Assembly (NCBI GenBank): GCA_024811115.1
Contig: JAKOGH010000160.1
Coordinates: forward strand, 49,509-113,508
DNA: 64,000 nucleotides
Origin: Terana coerulea
Lineage: Eukaryota; Basidiomycota; Agaricomycetes; Polyporales; Phanerochaetaceae
Direction: 5' to 3'
Below the pieces are notes generated by a model. The model saw only the letters and a program-made list of their open reading frames with translations. It did no database searches and was not told where the DNA came from. Positions 49,304 through 61,990 of this stretch are shown here, one piece after another (position 1 is the stretch's first letter; every line of letters starts with the position of its first letter). Position numbers and translations under genes: made by a program.

Positions 49304-49863
49304 TATTACAAATTTCCCTCAGCGCTAGTACATAGCACTTAGAGTGTAACATCAAGTCACAGGACATGTCACCAAGCCATCACACAGCATTATAAGATGC
49401 TGGATCAGTTTGTTATGTGCTTGTTGCATGGATATTAGGGATATGCCTCATACAGACATAGAATCCAGGACTTAGGTCTGGAACTATTCTGAACTATGAC
49501 CTTAGTATGATGTCAGTATAACATCATAGACTGGTAGTGTATAATAGCTCGATTAGGACATTTAGATAGTGTTAATATTAGCATAATAGCTAGGTCAGAT
49601 CTAATAAAGGAGTTAGAGCGGCAGTATGCTCTGGAGCCTTAGTCAGATGTTACCTGACTGTATTAGTCAGCATATGGTATTAGAGGTTTTAAATAGTGTC
49701 TGGGGTCTCTACACATATATATAAAGAGGCTGGTCTGTGGGTTAAATCCCCAAACTCAATAACATCGTTGATTCATATCTGCTCTACTAGCTCTACTCAA
49801 GTCCCTCTGCTTTCCCCATCTCTTTCAAGTCATCCCAGCAGGTGGTATTGTAGTTTTGTGATA
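49304..49863 (+). repeat. 5' LTR
   Basis: 560 bp, beginning TATTACAAATTTCCC (canonical TG presumably mutated) and ending TTTTGTGATA. It aligns with the 3' LTR, including ACATCAAGTCAC, GGATCAGTTTG and TATATAAAGAGGCTGGTCTG, the last a likely TATA element near 49719-49732. Confidence 0.85.
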
Positions 49864-50500
49864 GTTTGTTGAGTCTACTCTGCTGCTTGTTGTTGCTGTC
49901 AAGGGCAATGAGCAGGACCTTTGTTGCAGTGTTGTGCGATGTACATATCGTTATGCACAGTGTGTCGAAATGAACACTGTTGCTATTTGGGTTCTGAGGG
50001 ATCTTACCGCTGTTCTGCAAAGAACCAAGGCAATGAGGTACTTGCCGTCAGGGACTATGCTCTGTATCGTTGAGAAGCACCATGGCTTAGGCTGTCAGGC
50101 TGCCACTACAGCAGCATGCTGATCTTCACGCCAATTCTTAGGCTTAAAGAGGTGCTTGCTACGCTATATAGTGTGGAGCAACATTTTGGTGTGACTTATC
50201 TTCGGGTAGTTGCTGCTATGAGCCTTCAAGTGTTGACAGCAAACTAGTTTGGATGAGTATAGAGTCAATGTAATATTGGCTCAAAACTTTTGCTGTGCAG
50301 CTGGAACCGTGTCAGAGCCCATATTGCTCTTAATTGAGTTAGTATCTCCAGACCTGGTGAGAGAAACCAAGCCATTGTCGACACTACCAATTGTACGCAT
50401 CAAGACTGCACGACCTCAACAGGTCATTTTGTTTGTTCACCATTTTCTGTACCGCGTCTGCCGAAATAGAAACCAGTACTGATGCCGTTATTATGCAGCC

Positions 50501-51225
50501 ATGCTGAAAGTGCCTCTTGCGTTCACCACCTACATGAAGAACAAGCCTTTGGGCCTTCGCAAACACATTTCTCCTTCAAAGGAGATCTGAGCCAAATACG
50601 CCAATGTTTGTAAATCTCAAAAGGTCTATAACCCCAACATTCCTAAGCCGCACTCTTATCCTCTCACTCCTGAGGAGAGTAAGCAGCTTATGGTGAAGGC
50701 TCAAGCTGATGTATTCAAGCGCATCGAGTCTTACGCTTTGTTCAAGCAGCATCCAAAATGAGCTGCTCAACTGCCTCTCTAATCCCCTCGCCGCCACTTA
50801 TCAAACAACTTGCACCTCGAGTATCGGGTTGCCAAGCCACCCCAGCTAAGCTTCATTTTCGTTGAACGAAGCTGGTCAAGCATTCTAATAAACTCCAGCC
50901 AATGCTTGAGGCAATGAAAATTTGCCTTAACCCGATCTTTGAGAAACTCTGCGAGGAGGACTCACTGCAGGACACTGATCATGCAAAAGGGTGCAAGTGC
51001 CTGAGGAGATTTGAAACAAGCTCTGGGGCTGATACAACGAGCTCTAGAACATCTACGAGAATCTGGACTTGGTGGGGCAGAAGTTGGGTAATAAACAGTG
51101 GAAGAGTTGTGAGGCACACTGAGCGTATTGGAAAGGTTTCTTTACCAACCTGAATGATAGATTTGCGGAGATCTGTAGTCAACTAGCAGCACTTAATGTA
51201 ACAATTCCCAAGACTGCTAATTAAA
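50501..51225 (+). pseudogene. Additional ORF between the 5' LTR and gag
   Basis: From ATG 50501 a frame reads MLKVPLAFTTYMKNKPLGLR, then KHISPSKEI, a stop, and further open segments (PHSYPLTPEESKQLMVKAQA, then after frame changes VPEEI ... NIYENLDLVGQKLGNKQW and AHWAYWKGFFTNLNDRFAEI). The older copy at 43225-45060 keeps the same order (MLKVPSVFTIY ... KNKLLGL), so this was probably protein-coding in the ancestor. It could be the N-terminal part of gag or a separate protein. No domain recognised. Confidence 0.45.
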
Positions 51226-51326
51226 CTCTGCACTTACTACTTGGAATAACTGGCTGGCATGCAATAACCAACTTGACCTTTTGTGTTCGAAGTTTTATTA
51301 AATTGGCACTAATACAAAGAGCAAAA

Positions 51327-52560
51327 ATGTCTTCTTTCACCAACTTTGTTTCTGGCTGCACTACAGAGGTCATTGCTGACCCCGTAGCGGCCCTCCTGCA
51401 CAATGTCAATACCAACTCTGCTTACTTTAGTGATGCACAATTGGCAGCTATTCTCCACATAGCACAGAACACTGTCACTCAGTCTGTTTGAATCAGCACA
51501 GACTTTGTACAAGAACATGTCACCAACATGTCAGGCTACTTCAACCATGTGCATGACACAATATATAAAGTGACTGACGACCAGCAGCACTGAATTGAGG
51601 AGCTAGAGAACACAGCTCTCGAGCAAGCCTCAAAGATTAAGTCTCTGGAGAAGCTTGTAGAAGCTTATAAGTTTACCATTGAGGCCTATAAGGCCTAAGT
51701 TAACAAAATTCCAGCGGATAGAGGCAGCAATGAGCACATCTCAAAGATGCCTAATCCTCCCACCTTCGATGGCGCAAAGAATAGCCTCAAAGAGTGGTTG
51801 AACCACATCACCTTATACTATAAGCATACACAGATTGCAACAGACAAGCAATGCATTATCTTGTCCCTCAGTCATCTGTGCAGCACTGCTGTAACTTATA
51901 TGAAGTCCTATGCAGACAAATTGCAAATAACCAGCCTATTGGCACATGGCTCAAATTTATCAAGCAGATGCAAGATATATACAAGCAGCGCAATGAGAAA
52001 CAAGGTGCCAAGGAAGAACTCAATAACCTCTGGAACAATAAAGATTTGGCCAGGAAAGACTTCATCCAATACGCAGTGAAATACAAAACTCTGGCCTGAA
52101 TTGTGGAGTATCAGGACAAGCTGGACATCAATAAGATTAAAGCAGTGCTTTTCTAGAATATGTGCCAGACAATGGTTGTTCTATCTTTTAGTGGCGCTGA
52201 GCCCAAGAAATGGAAAGCCTACCTCAATACTCTGCTGCAAATATACAAGGAGCTCCATTCGGAAAGGTTAAAAGGTTTGGTGTTTAGCAACAACGGCACT
52301 GGCAAGAACACAGTGGAGGCAAATGAGCAGTCAAAGGGTAAAGGCAAGGGCAAGGCAAAAGAAACCCACTAGGCAGAGACATCCGATGAGTGCAAGTTCT
52401 GCCAAATCTGCTCTAGTAAGGGTAAAAGCTTCGCGTGCCAAAAATCACAACATGAACGACTGCTACAACAACTCAAAAATGCTAACTTTGGCAAAGATTC
52501 TTTGTTGTTGTCCCCATTATCCTCTGACAGCAACAATGGCAACAAGAACCAGAGCAGTAG
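51327..52560 (+). pseudogene. Retrotransposon gag
   Basis: Begins near ATG 51327 (MSSFTNFVSGCTTEVIADPV). The capsid region at 51747 onward has NPPTFDGAKNSLKEWLNHIT and, in a neighbouring frame, FIKQMQDIYKQRNEKQGAKE and DLARKDFIQYAVKYKTLA, the usual retrotransposon gag pattern. Basic Lys-rich and degenerate zinc-knuckle-like residues (KNHNMNDC) follow near 52440. Several stops and frame changes. Confidence 0.75.
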
Positions 52561-52989
52561 TGCTTCTGGTTCTGTGAAACTCTGATTCTAAGTTGAAGGG
52601 CAAGCAGTTCTTCAGAAACTGTCTCATGGAGCTTTTGAGCTCTATGTCTGACGATAACAACAATGCTTCCCCCAGTAACATCAAAGTCAACTCAGCAAGC
52701 ATTGATGAGCTGAGCAAATCTGAGCTTGCCAAAATAGAAGCAACTGAGTGCAGCAACAAACCTCAGTCAGGCTCAGGCAGACGTCCATGGGTTAGTTGCT
52801 GGACTCTGATGGATTTTCCCCAGGGAATATAGAGGCTAATGCCTGTGATCTATATTCTAGCAATAACACACCCTTGTCGGCTCCGAAGTGGATCTGGACA
52901 AAGTAATACTGAGTCTTGTATAATTAGCATAGCTCGCAACAAGAAACATTCTTTTAGACTTCCAGTAACACGTTAGGTGTATGATTTTA

Positions 52990-55900
52990 AAATGCAGGCT
53001 AAGGCTTTAGTAGACTCAGGCGCCACAATGAACTTCATCGACAAATCGTTCATTGAAAGAAATTATCTGATAACTAATTGTATGGCAAAGCCTGTATGGG
53101 TTGACGTGACCAATGCAGATGGAACTTCAAACTAAGCAGGACAAATCCATGATTATGTTCGTGCTTATATTCAAATCGGTGGTTGTAAGTCTATCTGTAT
53201 ACTGTATATTATACAGTTAGAAGATAAAAACATAATGATTGGTTACAACTGCTTGTATCGACACAACTCCGAGATTGACTAGAAAAAAGAATTGGAGAGC
53301 TGCATTACCAATCAAGCTTGTAAAATACAAGTTAGTGAAGCTGAAATCAATGAACTTCAACTCAAATTGGATCTTCTGTGGGAATCCTCCCAGGACGAAT
53401 TTGGAGATAAGGATATGGATAATCCATTCATCAACTGGGTGGACATTGATGTTCTCAAAAGTCACATACAAGCAGAAGTTATTATAGCTATGTTTGACAA
53501 AAAGACATAAACAAGGTCTTAGAAAACTCTGATAACAAAAGACACCATTAGGTGGAAGTTGCACGTATCTGAATAGTCGCACGAGCATGGCGACGTGTTT
53601 TCTAAGCGCAAGTCAGAGCACATGCCGTGCAAGACGTATGATCATCCAATTGACTTTGTGAAAGGAGCCTTCCTTTTCAGCCAGCTAAACTATAATCGCT
53701 ATCTTCCAAAGAGAGGAACTCTTTGGATGAATGGATCAATGAAGAACAATGGAAAGGTTACATTCAACCTTCCAAGTCACCAGTTGCAGCACTATTTTTC
53801 TTTGTCAAAAGCACAACAGTGAATTATATCCGTGTATGGACTACCACACACTCAATGAGATTACTGTAAAAACCGCTAACCAATTCCAAGGACTGTTGAC
53901 CTAATTGACTCACTGTCTCAGGCATCTATCTTTACAAAGATTGACCTCCGGTGGGGCTATAATAATATCCGAATCAGTGAGGGGGATGAATGGAAAACGG
54001 CATTTATCACAAAATGTGGTCTATTTGAGGCAACTGTCATGTATTACGGATTTTCCAATGCACTAGCTACATTCTAAGCTATGATAAATGACATCTTGGG
54101 TGACTTGATTTGACCAAGGACAAGTCATAGTATATTTAGATGATATCTTGATTTTTGGCAATGATTATCTTGAAGGGCAGTATTGCAATGGACCTTGCAA
54201 AGGTGTCAGGGAGTTCTTGAGTAGCCAGTACCAACCAAAGTCAAGTACATGCAGGCTTTCTTAAGTGTTGCAAACTTCTATTATAAGTTCATACAGGACT
54301 TTGCCAAGCTAGCCAGGCCATTCACAGATCTAACAAAAAGGATCAACCTTGGGTTTGGGAAGCTGACTAATAAGTGGCATTTGAGACACTGAAAAAGGCC
54401 TTCACTTCAGCACTTATACTATGTATTCCTGATAATGTGATCCCATTTAGACTATCAACCAATGCAAGTGACTTTGCAATTGGTGCAGTGCTGTCGTAAT
54501 GGAATCCTGCTGATGAAATGTGGCACCTTGTTGCCTTCCACTCTAAGTCATTCAATGCGAATGTAACTATGAGATTTATAACAAAGAGTTGCTTGCTATT
54601 TTACAAGCTCTGGAAGAGTACAGACACTATTTGGAGGGACATCCGGAAAAGTTTAAGATTTGGTCAGATCATCAAAATCTGACTTACTTCCAAATAGCCC
54701 AAAAGTTGACACGAGACAAGTGCGATGGGCTTTGTACCTAATGCAATTCAACTATTCTCTACATCACAAGCCTGGAAAAGACAATGCAAGCTGAAGACCC
54801 TCTGTCCAGGAGGCCAAATCATAAGGAGGGTAAAGCTTGACAACTGAGACCAAATTTTGCTCAAACCAGAATATTTCGCCATCCAAGCTGTCAAGGGCTT
54901 TCATAAAGTGCCTGTTAACAACACCAAATTCTAAGTGAGGTCAAAGAAGCATTGCTATTAGACAATGTTAGCAAGGGCTGCAAGTCATTATTAAAGTCAG
55001 AACCTAGAGAATTTGATAAAAGTCTCAAGGAATGAAACTATGAAAATGGATCATTACTATTCTATGGCAAGATATGCATCCCACAATCAACAGACAATCA
55101 TTTACAACAACAAATTGTACAAATCCATTATAATTGATCATTAGCTGGACACCCTGGCAGGGTGGAAAATATACGAACTAGTCTCTAGAAACTATTAGTG
55201 GCTGGGCATTTTGATATTTGTAAAAGCACTATGTAACAAGCTGTGACATGTGTTAGCAGATGAAAAATTGCCCACAAGAGCTAACCTTTGATGCCAAACC
55301 CTGTGCCTCATGGGCCATGGAAATCATATCAATTGACTTTATTACTCAGTTATCAGAGTCAGGAAGGATATAACGCCATCTGTGTTGTTGTATGTTGACT
55401 TATCAAACAAGTGCATTTATGCAATCATCAATGAGTTCTTGGCAAGAGACTTGTCGCAACTACTGTATGACAGAGTCTATCCCTTACATAGGCTGTCGCT
55501 TCAGATTATATCAGATTGAGGAACTCAGTTCAGCGAAACTATTCTAGCAATAGTGCAAGCTACTTGGTATTGAGTTGGCTATGTTTACAGCATACCATCC
55601 ACGGACAAACAGTCAAACGGAGCATGTAAACCAAATTCTGGAATAGTATCTTTGGTGCTATGTGGACTACAACTTTGATAATTGGTCTACATTGTTGAGT
55701 ACAGGAATTTGCGTGCAACAGCTAGGCACACGAAGGTACTGAAGAGACTCCATTCTTTTTCTTGGAATATGGTCAAAATCTTTGAGCTGGTCCTACATTA
55801 GTCAAACAGGTCAAAAACATAGACTTTAACGATGTTATGAAATAGTGATACAAAGCCCAAGAGCAAGCAAAAGCTGCTCTAACTTTAGCTGCTAAATGTA

Positions 55901-56335
55901 TGAAGTAGTCTGTGGGGTGTTGAGCGTGCCTTTTAAAGTTAAAGACAAAGTACTCATTAACTTACGGGACTACCAGACCACGGAGCGTGTATTAAACCCA
56001 TGGTATGAGGGACCATTTGAGATAATCAAGCAGTTGTCTGCTGTTATCTTCAAGGTTAAAATCGCACCACGCTACCGTGCTATGCATCAGGTATTCTATG
56101 CTAGTAAGCTAGCCACTTACAACAAACCTTCCACAGGCCAAAGCTCTTAGTATCTAAGCCAGTCACAGTTAAAGGACACAAAGAATGAAAAGTTGAGAAA
56201 ATCTTACAACACCGCCAATGTGGTAAGAAACCTCAATATCTAGTTTAATAGAAGGGCTACAAATGTGATAAAGTCACTTGGGAAAATGAGAACAACGTCA
56301 AGAATGCTAAGCAAGCTGTTCAAGACTATCTCAGA
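52990..56335 (+). pseudogene. Retrotransposon pol: protease, RT, RNase H, integrase, chromodomain
   Basis: Protease motif ALVDSGATMNFIDKSF near 53005-53055. Reverse transcriptase near 53835-54165, with [26 protein letters not shown] and the catalytic YLDDILIF (TAT at 54133). RNase H near 54460-54760 ([31 protein letters not shown]). Integrase near 55070-55900 (SLAGHPGRVENI, the HPGR-type zinc-binding start, and a later SIDFITQL). Integrase C-terminus 55905-56150 (DKVLINLRDYQTTERV ... PWYEGPFEIIKQLS). Chromodomain remnant near 56175-56335 (KVEKILQHRQCGKKPQYLV ... WENENNVKNAKQAVQDYL). The Ty3/Gypsy order and chromodomain place it with chromoviruses. Interrupted by many stops; not functional. 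Confidence 0.88.
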
Positions 56336-56439
56336 CAAAATCAACAAGCCACGCGAGCAGTTGAGTTCAAAGAAGACGTCACTCTGACACTATTGCAGTG
56401 AAACTCTACACTTTAAGTCGAACTTATTGGTAGTCAAAC

Positions 56440-56790
56440 CCTTACTAGCATCTCCAAAGGAGTAGCAGAACTTATGCTGCATGCCTATTACAATCACACA
56501 ATTAAATCCAACTTCATGAACAATAATGCCTATCGGCATTAAAATCCAGCTACTGAGTGGAACTTGTGGCTATATTACATTATGCAACTGACTTTTTAAT
56601 GAAAGAGTTGAAGCAGGCACTAAAGTGACCGACAGCAGCTACAAAGATGAGATACAAGTAACCATTGTAAACAACAGCGATTTCGACTTTGTGGTTAAAA
56701 TTGGCGATCAGGTAGCTCAGCTTATTATCGAATGAATTGCAGATGTCGACATTGAAGTAGTTAGTCTATAGTAAATTGGCAAATTCTCAA
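56440..56790 (+). pseudogene. dUTPase-like domain after the chromodomain
   Basis: Downstream of the chromodomain and before the 3' LTR a further conserved domain is readable. ISKGVAELMLHAY resembles dUTPase motif 1 in degenerate form. Then follow PIGIKIQLLSGTCGYI (before motif 2), ERVEAGTKVTDSSYKDEIQV (motif 3, normally GVID-DY-GE), TIVNNSDFDFVVKIGDQVAQ and LIIE (motif 4, normally GDRIAQLI), then IADVDIEV. Motif 5 (Gly-rich) may survive only as IGKFS near 56775. Order and spacing match trimeric dUTPases, which hydrolyse dUTP. Stops at about 56600 and 56733 and the Arg/Gly changes show decay. The function in the ancestor would be limiting uracil misincorporation during reverse transcription (inference). 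Confidence 0.75.
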
Positions 56791-56816
56791 TGGAGCTCAA
56801 ACTTGAGAGGGGGTAA

Positions 56817-57365
56817 TGTTATAAATCTCCCTGCAGCTAGTCGCTTAAAGTGTAACATCAAGTCACGGGACATGTGACCAAGTCATCACACAGTATTACA
56901 AGATGCTGGATCAGTTTGACATGTGCTTATTGCATGGATATTAGGAATATACCTCATACAGACATAGAATCCAGGACTTAGGTCTGGAACTATTCTGGAC
57001 TATACCCTTAGTATGATGTCAGTATGGCATTACGGACTAGTAGTATATAGTAGCTTGATTAAGACATCTAGATAGTGTTAATGTTAGCATGATAGCTAGG
57101 TCAGATCTGATAAGGGAGTTAGAGCGGTATGCTCTAGAGCCTTAGTCAGATGTCACCTGACTGTATTAGTTAGCATATGATATTGGAGGTCTTAGATAAT
57201 GTCTGGTCTCTCTACGCATGTATATAAAGAGGCTGGTCTGTGGGCTAAACTTCCAAACTCAATAACATTGTTGATTCATATCCACTCTACTAGTTCTACT
57301 CAAGTCTCTGCTTTCCCCACCTCTTTCAAGCCATCCTAGCAGGTGAGTATTATAGTTTTGTGATA
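56817..57365 (+). repeat. 3' LTR
   Basis: 549 bp, beginning TGTTATAAATCTCCC and ending TTTTGTGATA. It differs from the 5' LTR at many sites and small indels, indicating an old insertion. A (T)ATATAAAGAGGC TATA-like motif lies near 57221-57232. Confidence 0.85.
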
Positions 57366-57370
57366 ATATA

Positions 57371-60300
57371 ACCACTATAGTAAATTGGTGTCAGATTGCT
57401 TTGCCAATTGCTACTTGCTGTTCTTAACAGAGTTGGTTGTGTGCGCTGTAGACTATATATCACCAGCATATAATGGGTTTTTACCTGCAGCTAGAGGTAA
57501 TTAAGCAAAGTGACCAGCAAAAATAATATTTATGCCTCCAAAAGGTTCATGCTCTTTTTTTTTATAGCTGAGCACATTCTTTCACAGATTTTATACAGAT
57601 TTAAACGGTCAAGCATTGATACCTCATCCAAAAAATATAGCCAATATGCTGCAAAGTCTCAAAGGCTGCTGATAAAGCAGAGTTGTCTTTTTCTCAAACT
57701 TGCTTAGCTTCAATAATGAACGATAGGTAGAGCTAGATGTCAAAGCTTCTGCAGCACCAGTAAGGGCTACACAAGTAAATCTATATACTTCATTGTGCTC
57801 ATTAAAGTAATAAATGAGTGCTTTGATGCCTTGTGATTTTTCTGTGCCAGCTATTCTTCCAAGATACATCTTAAGCTGCTCTCCTGATGGCTTGCTAGCA
57901 GAGTTGGCAACTATACTGAATGCTCTCTTTTGCTCTTTATTCAAGGTAAACTTGGCAACAGTGCTCTTAATCAATTCCTGCACTTTTACTGTTAGTGCTT
58001 TGAAGTTATCAGTGAGATGTAATTTGTTAATTACCTTTACTATATTAGCATTTTCCTGGCTAACTTTAGCAACAACTTTAGACTTGTGCAATGCTTCAGT
58101 ATGTCTTTTTGCTAAAATAGAATCTTTCTTAGCTTTTAGCAATATACTCCAATGACAACTAGTTTCACTTCTACTATTTTGAATAGGAATGTCAGCTATA
58201 ACTGTTCTGTTCTTATTTTCTGGTTTGTCCGAACCATTACTGTGATATAACAATTTTTCAGCATCCTGCATTTGTGATAGCTTTCTAATTTGCTCACTTG
58301 ATAACTGATTGCATTTATCAGCAATATGCTGGGGATCTTTCTAATTTAAACTAGACAATGCCTCAGTGTTATAGCACAAATTGTCCAAATGGTCTTGCAA
58401 ATCATCAGTCAAGTCAATCAGCATATCTGCTGTATGTAATCCATTTTTCTAGCTGCTGCAAAGTTATCTCTAGCATTGTTGCATTTATATCTAATATAAA
58501 AGAATTTTGTCAGCTGTAATTGCCTTTTCATGAATTCATGGTTAAGGAAAGTCTCATTCCACTGGCTATTTTCGCTTTTTAGATTTTCACCACACCTCCA
58601 AAGCTTAAAGAGAGTGAGCATTGTTACGCAATAATCTTCATAGTTTCCCTTATCTTTTCTGAGCAATGCATCACAAACAAAGTCAAGCACTTTAGCTTGT
58701 GTTTCAGAGTATAACCTTTACTTTGTGTGACTTATGCTGTGGATATTCAGGTGAAAAGAATTCTAAGCCAATAAGTTGCCAGATTCTTGCTTAACACTAC
58801 TAGGCTTTGTAGCGGTATTTTTTCCTTTTGCTTTAATAAAAGCTTCTTACTGTGAAGACCTACCATCCCCATTAACCAAAAAGTCCAAGTCATATAACTC
58901 AGGTTTAGAATTTATATAGCATAAACTCTTGTAATGTATTACATTGTGCTTTTCAAATGTATATCCATAGCTTCCAAATTGTTCCAAGTAGATTTGCTTT
59001 TCTAAGTTTTATTATATAAGTTCTAGTGAATAAGCATTTGCAGATTTTTGCCAATCCATTTATGGCATATAATCTCATTAACTAAAAAATCTCCTTTTCA
59101 TGAACTACTTTGAATTTTCGCATTTTTTGTATCTTCTAATCCAAACATATAAGCAAATGTTCTCATGCTTGTCTGATCTGTAAATATAGTCCATGACACT
59201 GTTATAACCTACCAGTTTATTGTCAGTTCTTTGAACAACCACCTTTTCTGCAGGAGGCTTTTATGCAAGTTATTTTTAACATCTGATTTTCAAAATTTGC
59301 AAGCTTCACTGATATATCCTCTTTAATAATTTTTTTTGAAATTAGAACTTGTATAATGGTCTAGATGTTTAAGTAAATACATACAAGCCATTGGTCCACT
59401 AATTTCGCTTTCTGAAGTCAATGCATTTACTACCTTGGTCAGTGTTTTTCTTGCCTTTGTTTGCTAGAATTCATCACTTGGTAGCATTTTAGAATTATGT
59501 CTAAACACTGTTTTCACTGCTTCAAATATGGTATATGTCTTAAATGGCATTTTGATAATATAATCAGTGACATAAGCTATAACTAACTTGATAGCTGCGC
59601 CAGATAACAAGCTAGTAATATCTAAATTGCACTTAAAAATGAATGTAGTGATTAAAGTAAATGTATTTATCTATGCTTCACCTTTTTCATAAACAATGCA
59701 TTAGTTTTAGAATCTGCTGTAGGTTTATTATGAGTTTTCCTAAAAATTTAGCTATTCATGTTTTATACTTATTATTCTTATAGTCATTCATATAAGTATG
59801 GTTGTTTGATAAATACAGCAAATGATTGACTGTTTTGTAAAGTAAGCCTACTATGACTCCGCCTTTTGCACTCAAAACATAAATGATTATACTTTGGATC
59901 TTTGCTTGGTTTATCTACTTTCTCCAAGGGTACTTAAGTAGGTGATACATAACTTAGACTGTTCTTCAGCTTTAAATTGGTTTTCTTTTCTATTTTACTC
60001 ATTGTTGTATCTATAAACTCTTCAATATGAACACTTCCCAAATATTCTACCATGCACTTTTGAAAGTTAGAGTCTGAATCCAAAATTCTATCTCTAATTT
60101 TCTAGGGTGTCAAGGAATTTTTGATTTATATAAGCATATGCATATGTAATGTCAAACAGCCTTGTTGTTCAACTGTTTCATAATATTCTGATGTTTTTCC
60201 ACATACTCCTGGATACTGCAAGCTTACACCTAATATATGTTTGATAAATACATCAACTATGACTGTGAAAAATCTTGCTCTAGCTACAGAATTGTTTTTA

Positions 60301-61990
60301 ACAAGTCTTATGCATTCATCATAGTCCAAAATTGATGGATCCACTATTTAATTGGTATCAGCAAAGTAAATTGCAATTAAGTATACTATATCTACTAGTA
60401 CAAATGTGACAAACTAGCTTAGTGCTCCTTAAATATGATAATAAAGATGGCATTTCATTTCTCATATTCTTCCTACTTGTCATTGAGCTTGATACATGAG
60501 GACCTATATAGTCTATATTTTTGATGATTTTGAAGCACTCTTTTCTTCATTCGACAACTCTTTCAAATTGACAGGCCCTTGCTCCAGCTTATCTATCAGT
60601 TCAGTTGGAGTAGCTTTTTACCTTCAATAATCTTTCTTGCAATAGTGCTAAAATGATTTCTGGCTGCAAGTGAAAATCTATTAGTAATGCTCTTTTAATC
60701 CATTGATGGTTAAAGGCAATTAAAAAAGTAGCTATCTTTGCTAAAACTGCTTGTTATGATACATTAACAAATGCTGTATATGCTACTTATTGAAAGGTGA
60801 GCACTGCCAGTTGTACTACTAATTCCACCAAGTCCATATGGAAATAGCCAAGGAAACATTTATCAATACAATTGCAGATTGTCATATAATAACCTAGAAG
60901 TTGAAGAATAAGTTATAGCTAAGGCCTTTCCACCTTGTTTAAAGTGCAGCAAAGCTTTATTGCAAATTTTCATATAGTCGTCTTTATTGGTTCACTTAGT
61001 TCACTTCTTAGTTGTCAGAGTATTCACAGTAAAAGGGCATTGGCCTTCTGTAGTGCCTTTATCCTTTTCTTTATCAACAACTGCAGTGGATTCTAGATCT
61101 TTGGTTGTATTTTCTTAATGATAATCTATAGCAACTGGTAGCTTATCTTCAGGATATTCCTTTATATTATCCTTTGATATTTTAATGTTTCTGTAGTCCT
61201 TATGGTTGAGCTTGAGCTATTCTAATGCTGCCATTACCTTGCTATAACACACTAAAAATAGCACTCTCTTATACTCTCTAATAGTAGGCTTAGTAAGACC
61301 CAAATACAAAAATGCTAGCACACTATCTAATTCTTCTTGCTTTGATGGCAAGATATCTATGATTTTTGGCATTGGTACAGCATGATAGATTGCGTTAGCT
61401 CCGCATTTTATGCATTTTTGATACAAACACTCTAATAACACAGTAGTTGCAAATAATTCTTGAAATCAGCAATTACTCAGTTCAGTTCAAGTCTTGTAAT
61501 ACTGTTGGCAAATCTCCAAGCCATAAGCCATTAGCCAGTGCTAACTTGGGTATATTGCCATTTTGCAAGCTGTAAATGCATGAACCACATATATGCCTAC
61601 AATTAAAGGCAAAAACTGGTCCTGATATGCCAGAAATTGGATCATTTGCAAATATGCGCTTAACTTGAGTAATACCACTAGTTATCAAACAATGTAAGGG
61701 GTATTAGATTTTACTCAGCAGTGTTGACTGTTTAATAGGTGCTAAAGCTTTACAAACTACATAGCTGTATTTTTCTAACTAAGTAAAGCTAGTATCCTCA
61801 CAGAAACCATTTATTGCCTTTATAAATAATTCTTTACTAGGCAGCTTGGGGGAACTTGTCTAATGCACACTTTTCCTTTTTGGGCTTTGTGCTGAGCTTG
61901 GTGGTCTTTGTTAATTTTGCAATGAGTATTATAGCACATATTCTCTTTTAGCTTTTCTTCCACAGCATGTTTAACTTTTGGATAACTGTT
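57371..61990 (-). pseudogene. Helitron Rep/helicase, N-terminal and central part (right of the retrotransposon)
   Basis: Reading the minus strand from high to low coordinates: CRHICGSCIYSLQNGNIPKL ALANGLWLGDLP (61688-61482); KCGANAIYHAVPMPKIIDIL and LAFLYLGLTKPT (61441-61217); then the Rep region ARARFFTVIVDVFIKHILGV, YPGVCGKTSEYYETVEQQG and the HUH-type TLHMHMLI (60344-60126). The linker ML TLFKLWRCGENLK ... QLTKFFYIRYKCNNARD (58690-58418) follows, and a helicase start LNKEQKRAFSIVANSA, KMYLGRIAGTEKSQGIKALI (58271-57624), where Walker A has Glu in place of the usual Gly. These are signatures of fungal Helitrons, which move by rolling circle. It is degenerate and continues at 49303-48340. Element ends not identified. 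Confidence 0.82.

Larger units (their letters stand above)
49304..57365 (+). mobile_element. 8.06-kb Ty3/Gypsy LTR retrotransposon (chromovirus type), degenerate
   Basis: Bounded by LTRs 49304-49863 and 56817-57365 and by a likely 5-bp duplication (GTATA 49299-49303, ATATA 57366-57370; one G/A change). A purine-rich GAGAGGGGGTAA precedes the right LTR. The internal order is upstream ORF, gag, protease, reverse transcriptase, RNase H, integrase, chromodomain, dUTPase-like domain. Many stop codons and shifts are present, mostly of the C-to-T type, so it is inactive. It is inserted in a minus-strand Helitron helicase: joining the flanks restores that helicase reading. Confidence 0.9.
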
